A stretch of 64,000 bases of DNA from Caulobacteraceae bacterium (GTDB lineage: Bacteria; Pseudomonadota; Alphaproteobacteria; Caulobacterales; Caulobacteraceae): positions 248,001-312,000 of the forward strand of contig CANJLH010000002.1 in the NCBI GenBank assembly GCA_947475415.1, read 5' to 3'. The notes under the pieces are model-generated. The model had not been told where the DNA came from, searched no databases, and was given only the letters and a program-made list of their open reading frames with translations. The stretch's first letter is position 1, and every line of letters starts with the position of its first letter. Of the stretch, positions 37,310-44,468 are shown in pieces. The translations under genes and the position numbers were made by a program.

Positions 37310-38431
37310 TTACCCCACCGCGGCCAGCTTGCGGCCCCGGTCACGGAAGTTGATTTCTCGCAGGATCGCCACGCCCTCGTCGGCGATGTCGTCGCCCACC
37401 ATCCGCGCGCCCTCGCGGCGCAGTTCGTCCAGGTCCACATAGGTGGCGTAGAAGGCCCGCGTCCGCTCGGTGATGATTCCGGCGTTGAGCAAGGTCTTGA
37501 CCAGCACCCGGAAGATGTCGGTCTGTTCGGCCATCTTCTCCCGGCGCTTCTCGTCGGTGAGGATCTGCGCCACCTCGGCGATGACGATGTCGGGGTCTAG
37601 GCCAAATTCCTCATAGATCGCGCGCTGCTGGGTGGGCGCCACCAGGTTGAACAGCAGCACCTGGAAACAGTGGGCCGCCCAGTCCTCCACCACATTGTGC
37701 TCGGCCTGGCTCAGGTGAGGCATGGTCCGGTCGGCCCAGATTTTTCCGAACTTGTGATGGAAGGCCTCGTCGGTCATCACCAGTTGCATCAGCCGCCGCG
37801 CCAGCGGGTCGCGGCAGTGGGTGTAGAACGTAGCGAAGGCTCCCATCGCCAGCCCCTCGACCAGCATCTGCATGCCGATGATCTTCTTGTAGACCTCAGT
37901 CGCGCCGATGATCTCGCTCAGCAGGTCCTGCAGGGTCTGGCCGCAGGCGATCGGCCGGCCCCAGCGGGTGTGTATGTATTTGGCGAAGGCGGTGACGTGG
38001 CGCGCCTCCTCTCGGGTCTGGTTGGCGGCGTATTCCTGGGCGCCCTGGTCCCTGAGGATGTGGCAGAGCGAGGCCGACAGGTTCAGCGCGCCCTGTTCCC
38101 CGTGCAGGATCGAGGACATCGAACACAGCACCGAGGTGTTGGCGAACCGCACCCGGGTCTTCCAGTCGCTAAGTCTGTCTGAAACGTAGTTGGTCCCCAG
38201 CCCGATGATGAAGGCCTCGGGCAGCAGCATCTCGTTTTCCATGTCGAACGGGACGTCGTAGTCAATGTAGCGCTTGTCCAGCGGATCCCAGAAGTGGTCG
38301 TGGGTGAGCGCGATTATGCGGTCGAAGGCGTCGGTGCGCGCGCCATAGCGGTCCAGGTCCAGGAAGGCCGCGAAATTCCCCGGCGCCACGGCGTCATAGA
38401 CGCTGTCCTTGGTGATATCGCCGCCCGCCAT
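37310..38431 (-). CDS. Ferritin-like diiron protein
   Basis: A 373-residue helical protein with a four-helix carboxylate-bridged diiron pattern: HGEQGAL, REEARHVTAF, LVEGLAMG and TDEAFHHKFG supply Glu and ExxH ligands. This resembles AurF/acyl-ACP desaturase-like oxygenases more than iron stores. The substrate is unknown; its place beside a hydratase and acyl-CoA dehydrogenases suggests a lipid or steroid role, by context only. ATG 38431 has GGGAGG eight bases upstream and is preferred to 38488. Confidence 0.75.
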   Translation of the reverse strand: MAGGDITKDSVYDAVAPGNFAAFLDLDRYGARTDAFDRIIALTHDHFWDPLDKRYIDYDVPFDMENEMLLPEAFIIGLGTNYVSDRLSDWKTRVRFANTSVLCSMSSILHGEQGALNLSASLCHILRDQGAQEYAANQTREEARHVTAFAKYIHTRWGRPIACGQTLQDLLSEIIGATEVYKKIIGMQMLVEGLAMGAFATFYTHCRDPLARRLMQLVMTDEAFHHKFGKIWADRTMPHLSQAEHNVVEDWAAHCFQVLLFNLVAPTQQRAIYEEFGLDPDIVIAEVAQILTDEKRREKMAEQTDIFRVLVKTLLNAGIITERTRAFYATYVDLDELRREGARMVGDDIADEGVAILREINFRDRGRKLAAVG

Positions 38432-38480
38432 GCCCTGAGCCTCCCGCATCTGCCCCTGCAGGATCGGCGAGGCCGCGCCA

Positions 38481-38511
38481 TGCGTCAATTGAAAATGACG
38501 CCTGCGTCATC
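38481..38511. promoter_or_regulatory. TGACGC/GCGTCA operator-like dyads in a divergent promoter region
   Basis: ATGACGC-CT-GCGTCAT (38495-38510) is a perfect 7-2-7 palindrome, and a further GCGTCA half-site lies at 38482-38487. It occupies the spacer after a -35-like TTGAAA (38489-38494), between the divergent ferritin-like and enoyl-CoA hydratase genes. This arrangement suits a TetR-type repressor; the regulator is unknown. Confidence 0.55.
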
Positions 38512-38596
38512 TTTGGCGCCCCGACCGCCCCGTTTGCGCCGTTGCAATCGCGGCCGTGTTCCGCTCATCTCGCCGCGGCCTGAACGGAGCGGTGGC

Positions 38597-39403
38597 ATGG
38601 ACTTCATACTCGTCGACGATCCGGCGCCCGGCGTGCGCCGCATCACCCTCAATCGCCCCGAGCGGCTGAACGCCTTCACCTTCGACATGTACCAGGCCCT
38701 GCTCCGCGCCTTCGAGGCCCTGCGCTACGACCTGGACACCCGCGTGGTGATCCTCACCGGCGCTGGCCGCGGCTTCTGCTCGGGCCATGACATGACCGAG
38801 GCGGTGGGCGTACCGGCCTGGGTCCCGCCCGGCGTCGGCCCCGCACAATTCACCAAGACCATGCTGGCCGAACTGGCCCGTATCCCGGTGCTGATGAAGA
38901 CCCTGCCGCAGCCGGTGATCTGCGCGGTCAACGGCGCCTGCGGCGGCATCGGCTACGCCTTTGCTCTTGCCGCCGACCTCTGCCTGGCCGGCGCCAGCGC
39001 CAAGTTCATCAACCTGATCCACAACGCCGCCACCGGCTGCGAGGGCGGCCTGTCGTGGATGCTGCCCCGGGCCATCGGCGCCCAGCGGGCCGCCGAACTG
39101 CTGCTCACCGCCCGACCCGTACTGGCTGACGAGGCCGAGCGGATCGGCCTTTGCCTGCGCGCCGTGCCCGACGATCAGCTGATGGACGAGGCCCTGGCGC
39201 TCGCCGAACAGATCAAGCTCAACGTCCCCATCGGCGTGTGGCTTACCAAACAGTCCCTGTGGCTGAACCAGGGGGTGGGCTCCCTGGAGCAGGCCATCGA
39301 GGTGGAGCACCGGGCCGTGTTCATCTCCCAGTCCACCGCCGACGCCGCGGAGAAAAAAGCGGCCGTCGCCGAAAAGCGGACGCCAGAGTTTCGCAACCTA
39401 TAG
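38597..39403 (+). CDS. Enoyl-CoA hydratase/isomerase family protein
   Basis: A 268-residue crotonase-fold protein. GRGFCSGHDMTEA forms one side of the oxyanion hole and NGACGGIGYAFALAADLCLA the other. The second catalytic Glu of mitochondrial-type hydratases falls near GCEGGLSWMLPRAIG. Likely acts on enoyl-CoA in a degradative pathway. ATG 38597 is chosen because homology starts at DFILVDDPAPGVRRITLNRP. Its 3' end overlaps the convergent acyl-CoA dehydrogenase gene by six bases. Confidence 0.87.
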   Translation: MDFILVDDPAPGVRRITLNRPERLNAFTFDMYQALLRAFEALRYDLDTRVVILTGAGRGFCSGHDMTEAVGVPAWVPPGVGPAQFTKTMLAELARIPVLMKTLPQPVICAVNGACGGIGYAFALAADLCLAGASAKFINLIHNAATGCEGGLSWMLPRAIGAQRAAELLLTARPVLADEAERIGLCLRAVPDDQLMDEALALAEQIKLNVPIGVWLTKQSLWLNQGVGSLEQAIEVEHRAVFISQSTADAAEKKAAVAEKRTPEFRNL

Positions 39404-40249
39404 CCAGCGGGCCCGGCCGGCGTCGCCGCCATGGGCGCCCGGGCCGCCCATGGCGATGCTGAGGTATTGCAGCCGCAGCGTATGTCGGCCCAGGCCGTAG
39501 GCGTCGGTGAACCCCCTGGCTCCGTGCAGCTGGTGCGCTTCCCAGGCCATGCGCCGCGCGGCCCTCGTCGCATGGGCGGCGGCCAGGGCTGCGTCCTCGT
39601 CCTGGTCGCTCCAGGCCGCGGTTCGGGTCAGCCAGCGTGCGCCCTCCACCCGCACCGCCAGCTCCGCCGCCCGGTGCTGCAGCGCCTGGAAGGCGCCCAA
39701 CGGCCGGCCGAACTGCTCGCGCCCGGTCAGATAACTGGCGGTCATCGCCAGCGCCGCATCCAGCGCGCCGACCGCCTCCGCCGCCAGCGCCAGCCGCATC
39801 CGCCGCCGCACCGCCGCCGCCGGCGCCCGGCCGATCGCCTGACCTTCCGGGACCGCGCGCCCCAGCGGATAGATGTAGTTTGCTTGCGTCGCGGTTCCAC
39901 GCGCCGGATCGCAACGGTAGGCCGCGGCCGTGTCGCCCTCGAACCGGATCAGCAGGTTCGCCTGCGCGCCGAAGGCCACCGGTCCCTCGCCCCGCGTCCC
40001 GGCGATCGCCGCCACCCCGCCGGGGTCGGTCTCGAACAGCAGCGGCAGCACCAGGGCGTGAACCGCGAACGGCGTCACCGCACCGGCCCTGGACAGTCGC
40101 TCCGCCGCTAGCGTGGCCGCAAGCGGGTTCAGCGCCGCCAGACCCGCCGATCGCAGCCGCTCGAACAGTTCGTCCTCGGGGCCTTGGGCCAGGGCCGCGT
40201 CCACCCGCGCCAACACCGCGGCCTGCGCCCCATCAAGTTCAAAATCCAT
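39398..40249 (-). CDS. Acyl-CoA dehydrogenase, small (beta-like) subunit
   Basis: A 283-residue acyl-CoA dehydrogenase homologue, about 100 residues shorter than the usual 380. The N-terminal domain is reduced, while the C-terminal four-helix part is recognisable: SYLTGREQFGRPLGAFQALQ and HQLHGARGFTDAYGLGRH. It lies one base after the 379-residue homologue. Such long-short pairs form heterotetramers in steroid and bile-acid side-chain degradation in actinobacteria and proteobacteria; the same is likely here. Would pass electrons to ETF. Confidence 0.85.
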   Translation of the reverse strand: MDFELDGAQAAVLARVDAALAQGPEDELFERLRSAGLAALNPLAATLAAERLSRAGAVTPFAVHALVLPLLFETDPGGVAAIAGTRGEGPVAFGAQANLLIRFEGDTAAAYRCDPARGTATQANYIYPLGRAVPEGQAIGRAPAAAVRRRMRLALAAEAVGALDAALAMTASYLTGREQFGRPLGAFQALQHRAAELAVRVEGARWLTRTAAWSDQDEDAALAAAHATRAARRMAWEAHQLHGARGFTDAYGLGRHTLRLQYLSIAMGGPGAHGGDAGRARWL

Positions 40250-40250
40250 C

Positions 40251-41390
40251 TCAGGCCGCCTTCGGAAGCTTCAGCCACAGCCGGGCGACCAGGTTGAGCT
40301 GGGTCTCGTAACTGCCGCCGCCCAGGCCGGCGATCAGGGCGGTGCGGAACTCGCCGTCGGTCACGCTGCCGCTCGTCAGATCTTCAGGTCCCGCCAGGTC
40401 GGCGGCCACGTCGGCCACCGCCCGCTCGGCGTCCACCACCGCCGCCCGCGCCAGATAGGCCAGCGCCCCGGGATCGCGCCCGCCGGCGCCCATCTGCCGC
40501 ACCTTGTGAACCAGCGCGCGGGCCGCCAGGCATACCGCCCGGGCCTCGCCGGCCGCCGCCAGGGCGCGGTCTTCCAGCCGGTCCGCCGCCTTGGCCGCGG
40601 CCACCACCTGGTCCAGCACTCGGGCGGCGCGGATGTGACGCGGCGCGCCCACCCGCTCGTTCACCAGCGCCTCGCGCACGATGGGCCAGGCGCCGTTCTC
40701 AGGCCCCAGCCGGTTCGCCGCCGAAACCCGCGCGGCGTCGAACTTCAGGTGATGGATCACATGGATGTCGAGCATGGATGGGATCGGCGCGACGCTGACG
40801 CCGGGCGCATCCATGGGAACCAGGAAGATCGAGATCCCCTGGCCTTCGCCCGCCGGGTCGCCGGTCCTGGCCAGCAGGAAGCAGTGGTGGGCCTTGCCGG
40901 CGTAGGAAGTCCACACCTTCTCGCCGGTGATCACATAGTCGTCGCCGTCCCGGACCGCCTTTGTCGACATGGCCCCCAGGTCGGAGCCGGCGCCCGGCTC
41001 GGAGAAGCCCTGGCACCACAGGGCTTCGCCCGCGGCGATCGGCGGCAGGAACCGCCGCTTCTGGTCTTCGGTTCCGGCGGCGATGATCGCCGGGCCGATC
41101 CAGTTGGTGTTCATGTACTGCGAGCCCCGGGGTTCACCCATCGCCCACAGCTCCTCCGACAGAATGGTGAACCGCCAGGGTGAGACGTCCCCGCCGCCGC
41201 CGTAGGCCTCCGGCCAGTGCGGTGCGAGCCAGCCCTTCGCGCCCAGCTTTCGGCAGAATTCCACCGTGAAGTCGGAATAGGGCTCCTCGCCCGGAATCCG
41301 CGTTGTCCAGCCCGCCGGCAGGTTGGCGTCGGCGAACGCGAGCAATTCCGCGCGGAAGGCTTCCTCTTCCGCCGACCATCCGAATTCCAT
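40251..41390 (-). CDS. Acyl-CoA dehydrogenase, large (alpha-like) subunit
   Basis: A 379-residue FAD-dependent acyl-CoA dehydrogenase. The flavin/substrate region WCQGFSEPGAGSDLGAMSTK and VWTSYAGKAHHCFLLARTG are intact, as is SIFLVPMDAPGV. It begins the two-gene unit with the short homologue (1-base gap) and diverges from the P450 gene. Together they would oxidise a CoA-activated side chain or ring; the substrate is not readable from sequence. Confidence 0.9.
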   Translation of the reverse strand: MEFGWSAEEEAFRAELLAFADANLPAGWTTRIPGEEPYSDFTVEFCRKLGAKGWLAPHWPEAYGGGGDVSPWRFTILSEELWAMGEPRGSQYMNTNWIGPAIIAAGTEDQKRRFLPPIAAGEALWCQGFSEPGAGSDLGAMSTKAVRDGDDYVITGEKVWTSYAGKAHHCFLLARTGDPAGEGQGISIFLVPMDAPGVSVAPIPSMLDIHVIHHLKFDAARVSAANRLGPENGAWPIVREALVNERVGAPRHIRAARVLDQVVAAAKAADRLEDRALAAAGEARAVCLAARALVHKVRQMGAGGRDPGALAYLARAAVVDAERAVADVAADLAGPEDLTSGSVTDGEFRTALIAGLGGGSYETQLNLVARLWLKLPKAA

Positions 41391-41516
41391 GCCGCCTCCA
41401 CCATTTTCGGCGGCCTAGCCACACCGGCGCGTCGCCCAAGTCAACGCCGCTCTTCCGCGCTGTCGCCGGCGGATGTATCAGGAACGGAACAATGCGAAAC
41501 ATATGGGAGCACGGCC

Positions 41517-42758
41517 ATGACCACGGATGCGTTTGCGATCGAAGTCGCCCAATACGGCAAGATCCCCGCCCACGTGCCGCCGGAGCTGGTGGTCGACTTC
41601 AAGTACGACGACGATCCGGGCTTCGCCGAGGACCCGCAGAAATCCATCACCCGGCTCTTCAATGGCCCCCGCGTGGTCTACGCGCCCGATCCGGCCTATG
41701 ACGGCCGCGGCGGCTGGCGGGTGCACCGCTACGAAGACGTCCGCGCGGTGTTCCAGGACGGCGCCACCTTTTCCTCCAAGAACTGCGCCAATTTCCAGGG
41801 CTTCGTCGGCGCCACCTGGGACATGATCCCCCTGGAGCTGGACGGGGAGCGCCACCAGCACTACCGCATGCTGCTCAACCCCCTGTTCGCCCCGGGCAAG
41901 GTCAACGCCATGGAGGCCGGGGTTCGCGAGCTCTGCATCAACCTCATCGAGGCCTTCCGCGCCAAGGGCCGCTGCGAGTTCATGGAGGAGTTCGCCCGGC
42001 CCTATCCCATCTCCATCTTCCTGAAGCTGATGGATCTGCCGCTGGAGATGCGCACCACCTTCCTGGCCTGGGAATATCAGGTGCTGCACGCCAAGGACAT
42101 GGAGGTGCGCAAGGACGGGCTGAACAAGATCATCGCCTATCTGCAGAGCGTCATTGATGAGCGCCGCAAGAACCCAGGCGACGACTTGGTGGGCTTCGCC
42201 ATCAAGTCCAAGATCAACGGCCAGCCGATCCCCGACGACGACGTCATGGGCATCGTCTTCATGCTCTACATCGGCGGGCTGGACACGGTGGTGGCCACCC
42301 TGGGCTTCATGTTCCGCTACCTGGCCGCCAACCCCAAGGTTCAGAACGAGCTGCGCGCCAACCCCGCCCTGCTGCCCGAGGCCATCGACGAGATGCTGCG
42401 GGTGTTCGCCAGCGTGACCGGCTCACGCCTGATCACCCGCGATATTGAGTTCGCCGGCGTTCAAATGAAGAAGGGCGACCGCATCTATGTCGCCACCATC
42501 GCCGCCAACCGTGACCCCGAGGAATTCGAAAACCCCAACACCATCAACCTCACCCGCCAGGCCAACCGCCACCTGACCTTCGCCGCCGGCCCCCACCGCT
42601 GCATCGGCTCCCACCTGGCCCGGCGCGAACTGAAGATCGCGTTGGAGGAATGGCTGGCCCGCATCCCCGAGTTCTCCATCGAGCCCGGCGCCGTCATGCC
42701 CGCCCACGCCGGCGGCGTCTGGGGCATCGAGAACCTGCCCCTGGTGTGGAAGGTTTAG
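41517..42758 (+). CDS. Cytochrome P450 (CYP101-like class)
   Basis: Soluble bacterial P450 of 413 residues. The I-helix oxygen motif is IGGLDTVV (GGLDT at 253-257, as in P450cam), ExxR is in DEMLRV (292-295), and the haem loop is FAAGPHRCIGSHLARR, with Cys362. Ferredoxin partners are not adjacent. The open frame runs 300 bases further upstream, but ATG 41517 has GGGAG upstream and the correct N-terminal length. Context (acyl-CoA dehydrogenases) suggests a terpenoid, fatty-acid or steroid substrate. Confidence 0.93.
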   Translation: MTTDAFAIEVAQYGKIPAHVPPELVVDFKYDDDPGFAEDPQKSITRLFNGPRVVYAPDPAYDGRGGWRVHRYEDVRAVFQDGATFSSKNCANFQGFVGATWDMIPLELDGERHQHYRMLLNPLFAPGKVNAMEAGVRELCINLIEAFRAKGRCEFMEEFARPYPISIFLKLMDLPLEMRTTFLAWEYQVLHAKDMEVRKDGLNKIIAYLQSVIDERRKNPGDDLVGFAIKSKINGQPIPDDDVMGIVFMLYIGGLDTVVATLGFMFRYLAANPKVQNELRANPALLPEAIDEMLRVFASVTGSRLITRDIEFAGVQMKKGDRIYVATIAANRDPEEFENPNTINLTRQANRHLTFAAGPHRCIGSHLARRELKIALEEWLARIPEFSIEPGAVMPAHAGGVWGIENLPLVWKV

Positions 42759-42774
42759 GGGGGCGCTAGCGCGC

Positions 42775-42966
42775 CCACGCTTCGCCGCCCTGCCGATCCG
42801 CCGCGACCTGCTGCTGGCCAGGATCTGGGCCCTGCGCGCCGGTCTCACCGCCCATGACGCCGCCTACGTCGCCCTGGCTGAGGCCCTCGACGCCGACCTC
42901 CTTACCCGCGATCGGCGCCTCGCCGCCGCCCCCGGACATGGGGCGCGGGTGGAGGTCGCGGGGTGA
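42775..42966 (+). pseudogene. VapC-type PIN domain remnant (C-terminal half)
   Basis: Immediately after the P450 stop the sequence reads RFAALPIRRDLLLARIWALR, then LTAHDAAYVALAEALDADLL and TRDRRLAAAPG, ending at TGA 42966. This is the C-terminal half of a VapC toxin PIN domain, including the AYVALAEAL and LLTRD blocks. The N-terminal half with the first catalytic Asp is absent, and no start codon or antitoxin gene is present, so it is a scar of a lost toxin-antitoxin module. Confidence 0.75.
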
Positions 42967-42999
42967 CGCGGGGGGCGAGGCTGGACCCGCCCTCATCAT

Positions 43000-43043
43000 G
43001 TTCCCGATTTGTTCTTGATCTCCAACCCCACCTGTCTTATGAT
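43000..43043 (+). promoter_or_regulatory. LexA box plus sigma-70 promoter of the terminase-like gene
   Basis: GTTC-CCGATTT-GTTC (43000-43014) is an exact alphaproteobacterial LexA box. It directly abuts a promoter with TTGATC (43015-43020), a 17-base spacer and TATGAT (43038-43043). The coding start is 44 bases after the -10. This predicts DNA-damage induction of the downstream gene. Confidence 0.75.
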
Positions 43044-43087
43044 CTCCCCGCCCGGCGCACAGGCCGGGACGGTTCGGAGACCCCTCA

Positions 43088-43846
43088 ATGACCCTCACGC
43101 CGCAAGACCAGCCCGGTCTCCAGATCGTGGCCACCGGCGCTGGTTTCGCCCCCAACCAGAGCCGCTATACCCAGGCGGTGGGCGATGAGATCGTGCGCCG
43201 CCTGGAGGCGGGCGAGACCCTGGCGGCGATTTCCCGCGACCCGGCCATGCCCGCGCCGGTGACGGTGCACAAATGGGCGGCGCTCAATCCCGGTTTCGGC
43301 GCCGCCAAGGCCATGGCGCAACAGACCGCGCTGAAGAGCCGCCGCGCCGCCGCCGCGCGCAAGCTGCGCAAGTCCCTGACCCGACTGGCCGAAGAGGGCC
43401 GCGCCCCGGGCGCCAGGCCCGTGGGCTACAGCGAGGAACTGGCCGAAACCATCTGCCGGCGCATCGCCCACGGCGAGCCGCTGATCGACATCTGCCGCGA
43501 TCCAGACATGCCCAGCCACGTGACGGTCAACGCCTGGATGCGGCGCGATCGGAGCTTCGAATACATGGTCGGCCTGGCGCGAGAGCATCAGGCCCAGGTC
43601 AACGCCGACCTGATTATCAAGATCGCCGCTGCGGCAACGCCTGCCACCGTCGGGGTGGCCCGCCTGCAGATCCAGGCCCTGCGCTGGCAAGCCGCCAAGC
43701 TGGCCCCGCAACGGTTCTCGGACAAGGCCGGGCTTCCCCCGCGCCATGTCATTGAGAAAATCCGCGCTGATCGTGGAAAGGGTTATTGGGCCCAGAAAAA
43801 CCCCGACCTGGTGCCCAAGGCCCTGGGAACCGGCGACTGGGACTGA
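43088..43846 (+). CDS. Terminase-small-subunit-like tandem HTH protein
   Basis: A 252-residue protein with two copies of a helix-turn-helix module, about 27-70 and 114-158, each with the pattern Y(S/T)..(L/V)...I..R(L/I)..GE.L..I.RD..MP....V..W. This resembles small terminase subunits of Sf6-like phages, which bind DNA. No large terminase, portal or other phage gene is nearby, so it is an orphan DNA-binding protein rather than a prophage. The LexA box upstream suggests an SOS role. Function unknown. Confidence 0.72.
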   Translation: MTLTPQDQPGLQIVATGAGFAPNQSRYTQAVGDEIVRRLEAGETLAAISRDPAMPAPVTVHKWAALNPGFGAAKAMAQQTALKSRRAAAARKLRKSLTRLAEEGRAPGARPVGYSEELAETICRRIAHGEPLIDICRDPDMPSHVTVNAWMRRDRSFEYMVGLAREHQAQVNADLIIKIAAAATPATVGVARLQIQALRWQAAKLAPQRFSDKAGLPPRHVIEKIRADRGKGYWAQKNPDLVPKALGTGDWD

Positions 43847-43891
43847 CGGCGAAAATCCAAGGTGCTGTTCACACCCTGAAATACGCCGACT

Positions 43892-43905
43892 CACCGCAAG
43901 CGGTG
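43892..43905 (+). terminator. Short hairpin after the terminase-like gene
   Basis: CACCGC-AA-GCGGTG, a 6-bp perfect stem 46 bases after the stop. No clear T-run; weak terminator candidate. Confidence 0.3.
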
Positions 43906-43960
43906 TCTACACCTTGGGACAATTAAATATTGGATTCTTCAAGCTATTTAGGTTCGGCGA

Positions 43961-44002
43961 GGTGCTAACGAAATGCACATTTCGCCGCAAGTCGTTAGCA
44001 CC
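43961..44002. repeat. Nested inverted repeats in an AT-rich convergent gap
   Basis: GGTGCTAACGA (43961-43971) is the exact reverse complement of TCGTTAGCACC (43992-44002). Between them an alternative dyad, CGAAATG-CA-CATTTCG (43969-43984), overlaps the left arm. The surrounding 190 bases are clearly AT-richer than the flanks (for example AATTAAATATTGGATTC at 43921). The gap lies between the 3' ends of two convergent genes, so it is not an ordinary promoter. Confidence 0.6.
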
Positions 44003-44038
44003 TTTCGCCGCGGCTCCGAGGCCGTCCCATCGCTCAGC

Positions 44039-44437
44039 CTAAGGCCGGGCCTTTTTCGGCAGGGCGGCGACCTCGGTGGGCGTCAGCTTCTTCACCGTGC
44101 GCACCTGACAGCGATGCGGACCGATGCTGCTGGGGCTGATGATCTCGGCGTCGAAGCCGGTGCAGATCCAGGGGCCGCCCCGCGATGCGACGGCGATCTG
44201 CTCGTTCCAGTCCACGTCGGGACAGGCGCCGAACAGGTCCAGCTGATAGATGTCGCGTACGCCCACCCGCAGATAGACGGTCTTGTTGTCCGGCGCCCGG
44301 AAGTTGGAGATGTTGCGGGCATGGAAGCAGCTGTTCTTCACCCGCTCCGTCGCCGCCTGGGCCGGGGCGCATATGCTCGGCGTAATGAGGGTGAGGGCGG
44401 CGGCCGCCGTCAGGGCGATCTTGCCTTTCATGGTCAT
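44039..44437 (-). CDS. Hypothetical secreted protein (DUF6491-like)
   Basis: A protein of about 132 residues: a signal peptide (MTMKGKIALTAAAALTLITP...AQA) then a small domain with three conserved-looking cysteines in SCFHARNISNFR, FGACPDVDW and HRCQVRTVKKL. The pattern recalls the DUF6491 family of short periplasmic proteins; I am not certain. GGAGG stands just upstream of the ATG at 44437; a second ATG two codons later has better spacing. Confidence 0.6.
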   Translation of the reverse strand: MTMKGKIALTAAAALTLITPSICAPAQAATERVKNSCFHARNISNFRAPDNKTVYLRVGVRDIYQLDLFGACPDVDWNEQIAVASRGGPWICTGFDAEIISPSSIGPHRCQVRTVKKLTPTEVAALPKKARP

Positions 44438-44468
44438 GTTCCTCCGGACGCCCGCCCGCTTGAGACCA

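Noticed and set aside
43088..43846. Prophage indicated by the terminase-like gene
   Set aside because: No large terminase, portal, capsid or integrase gene in the flanking 20 kb; neighbours are metabolic genes.
43961..44002. Integron attC-like site (CTAAC...GTTAG ends)
   Set aside because: Ends look similar, but the GTTRRRY core is violated at the third R, the element is only 42 bases, and no integrase or cassette gene is near.
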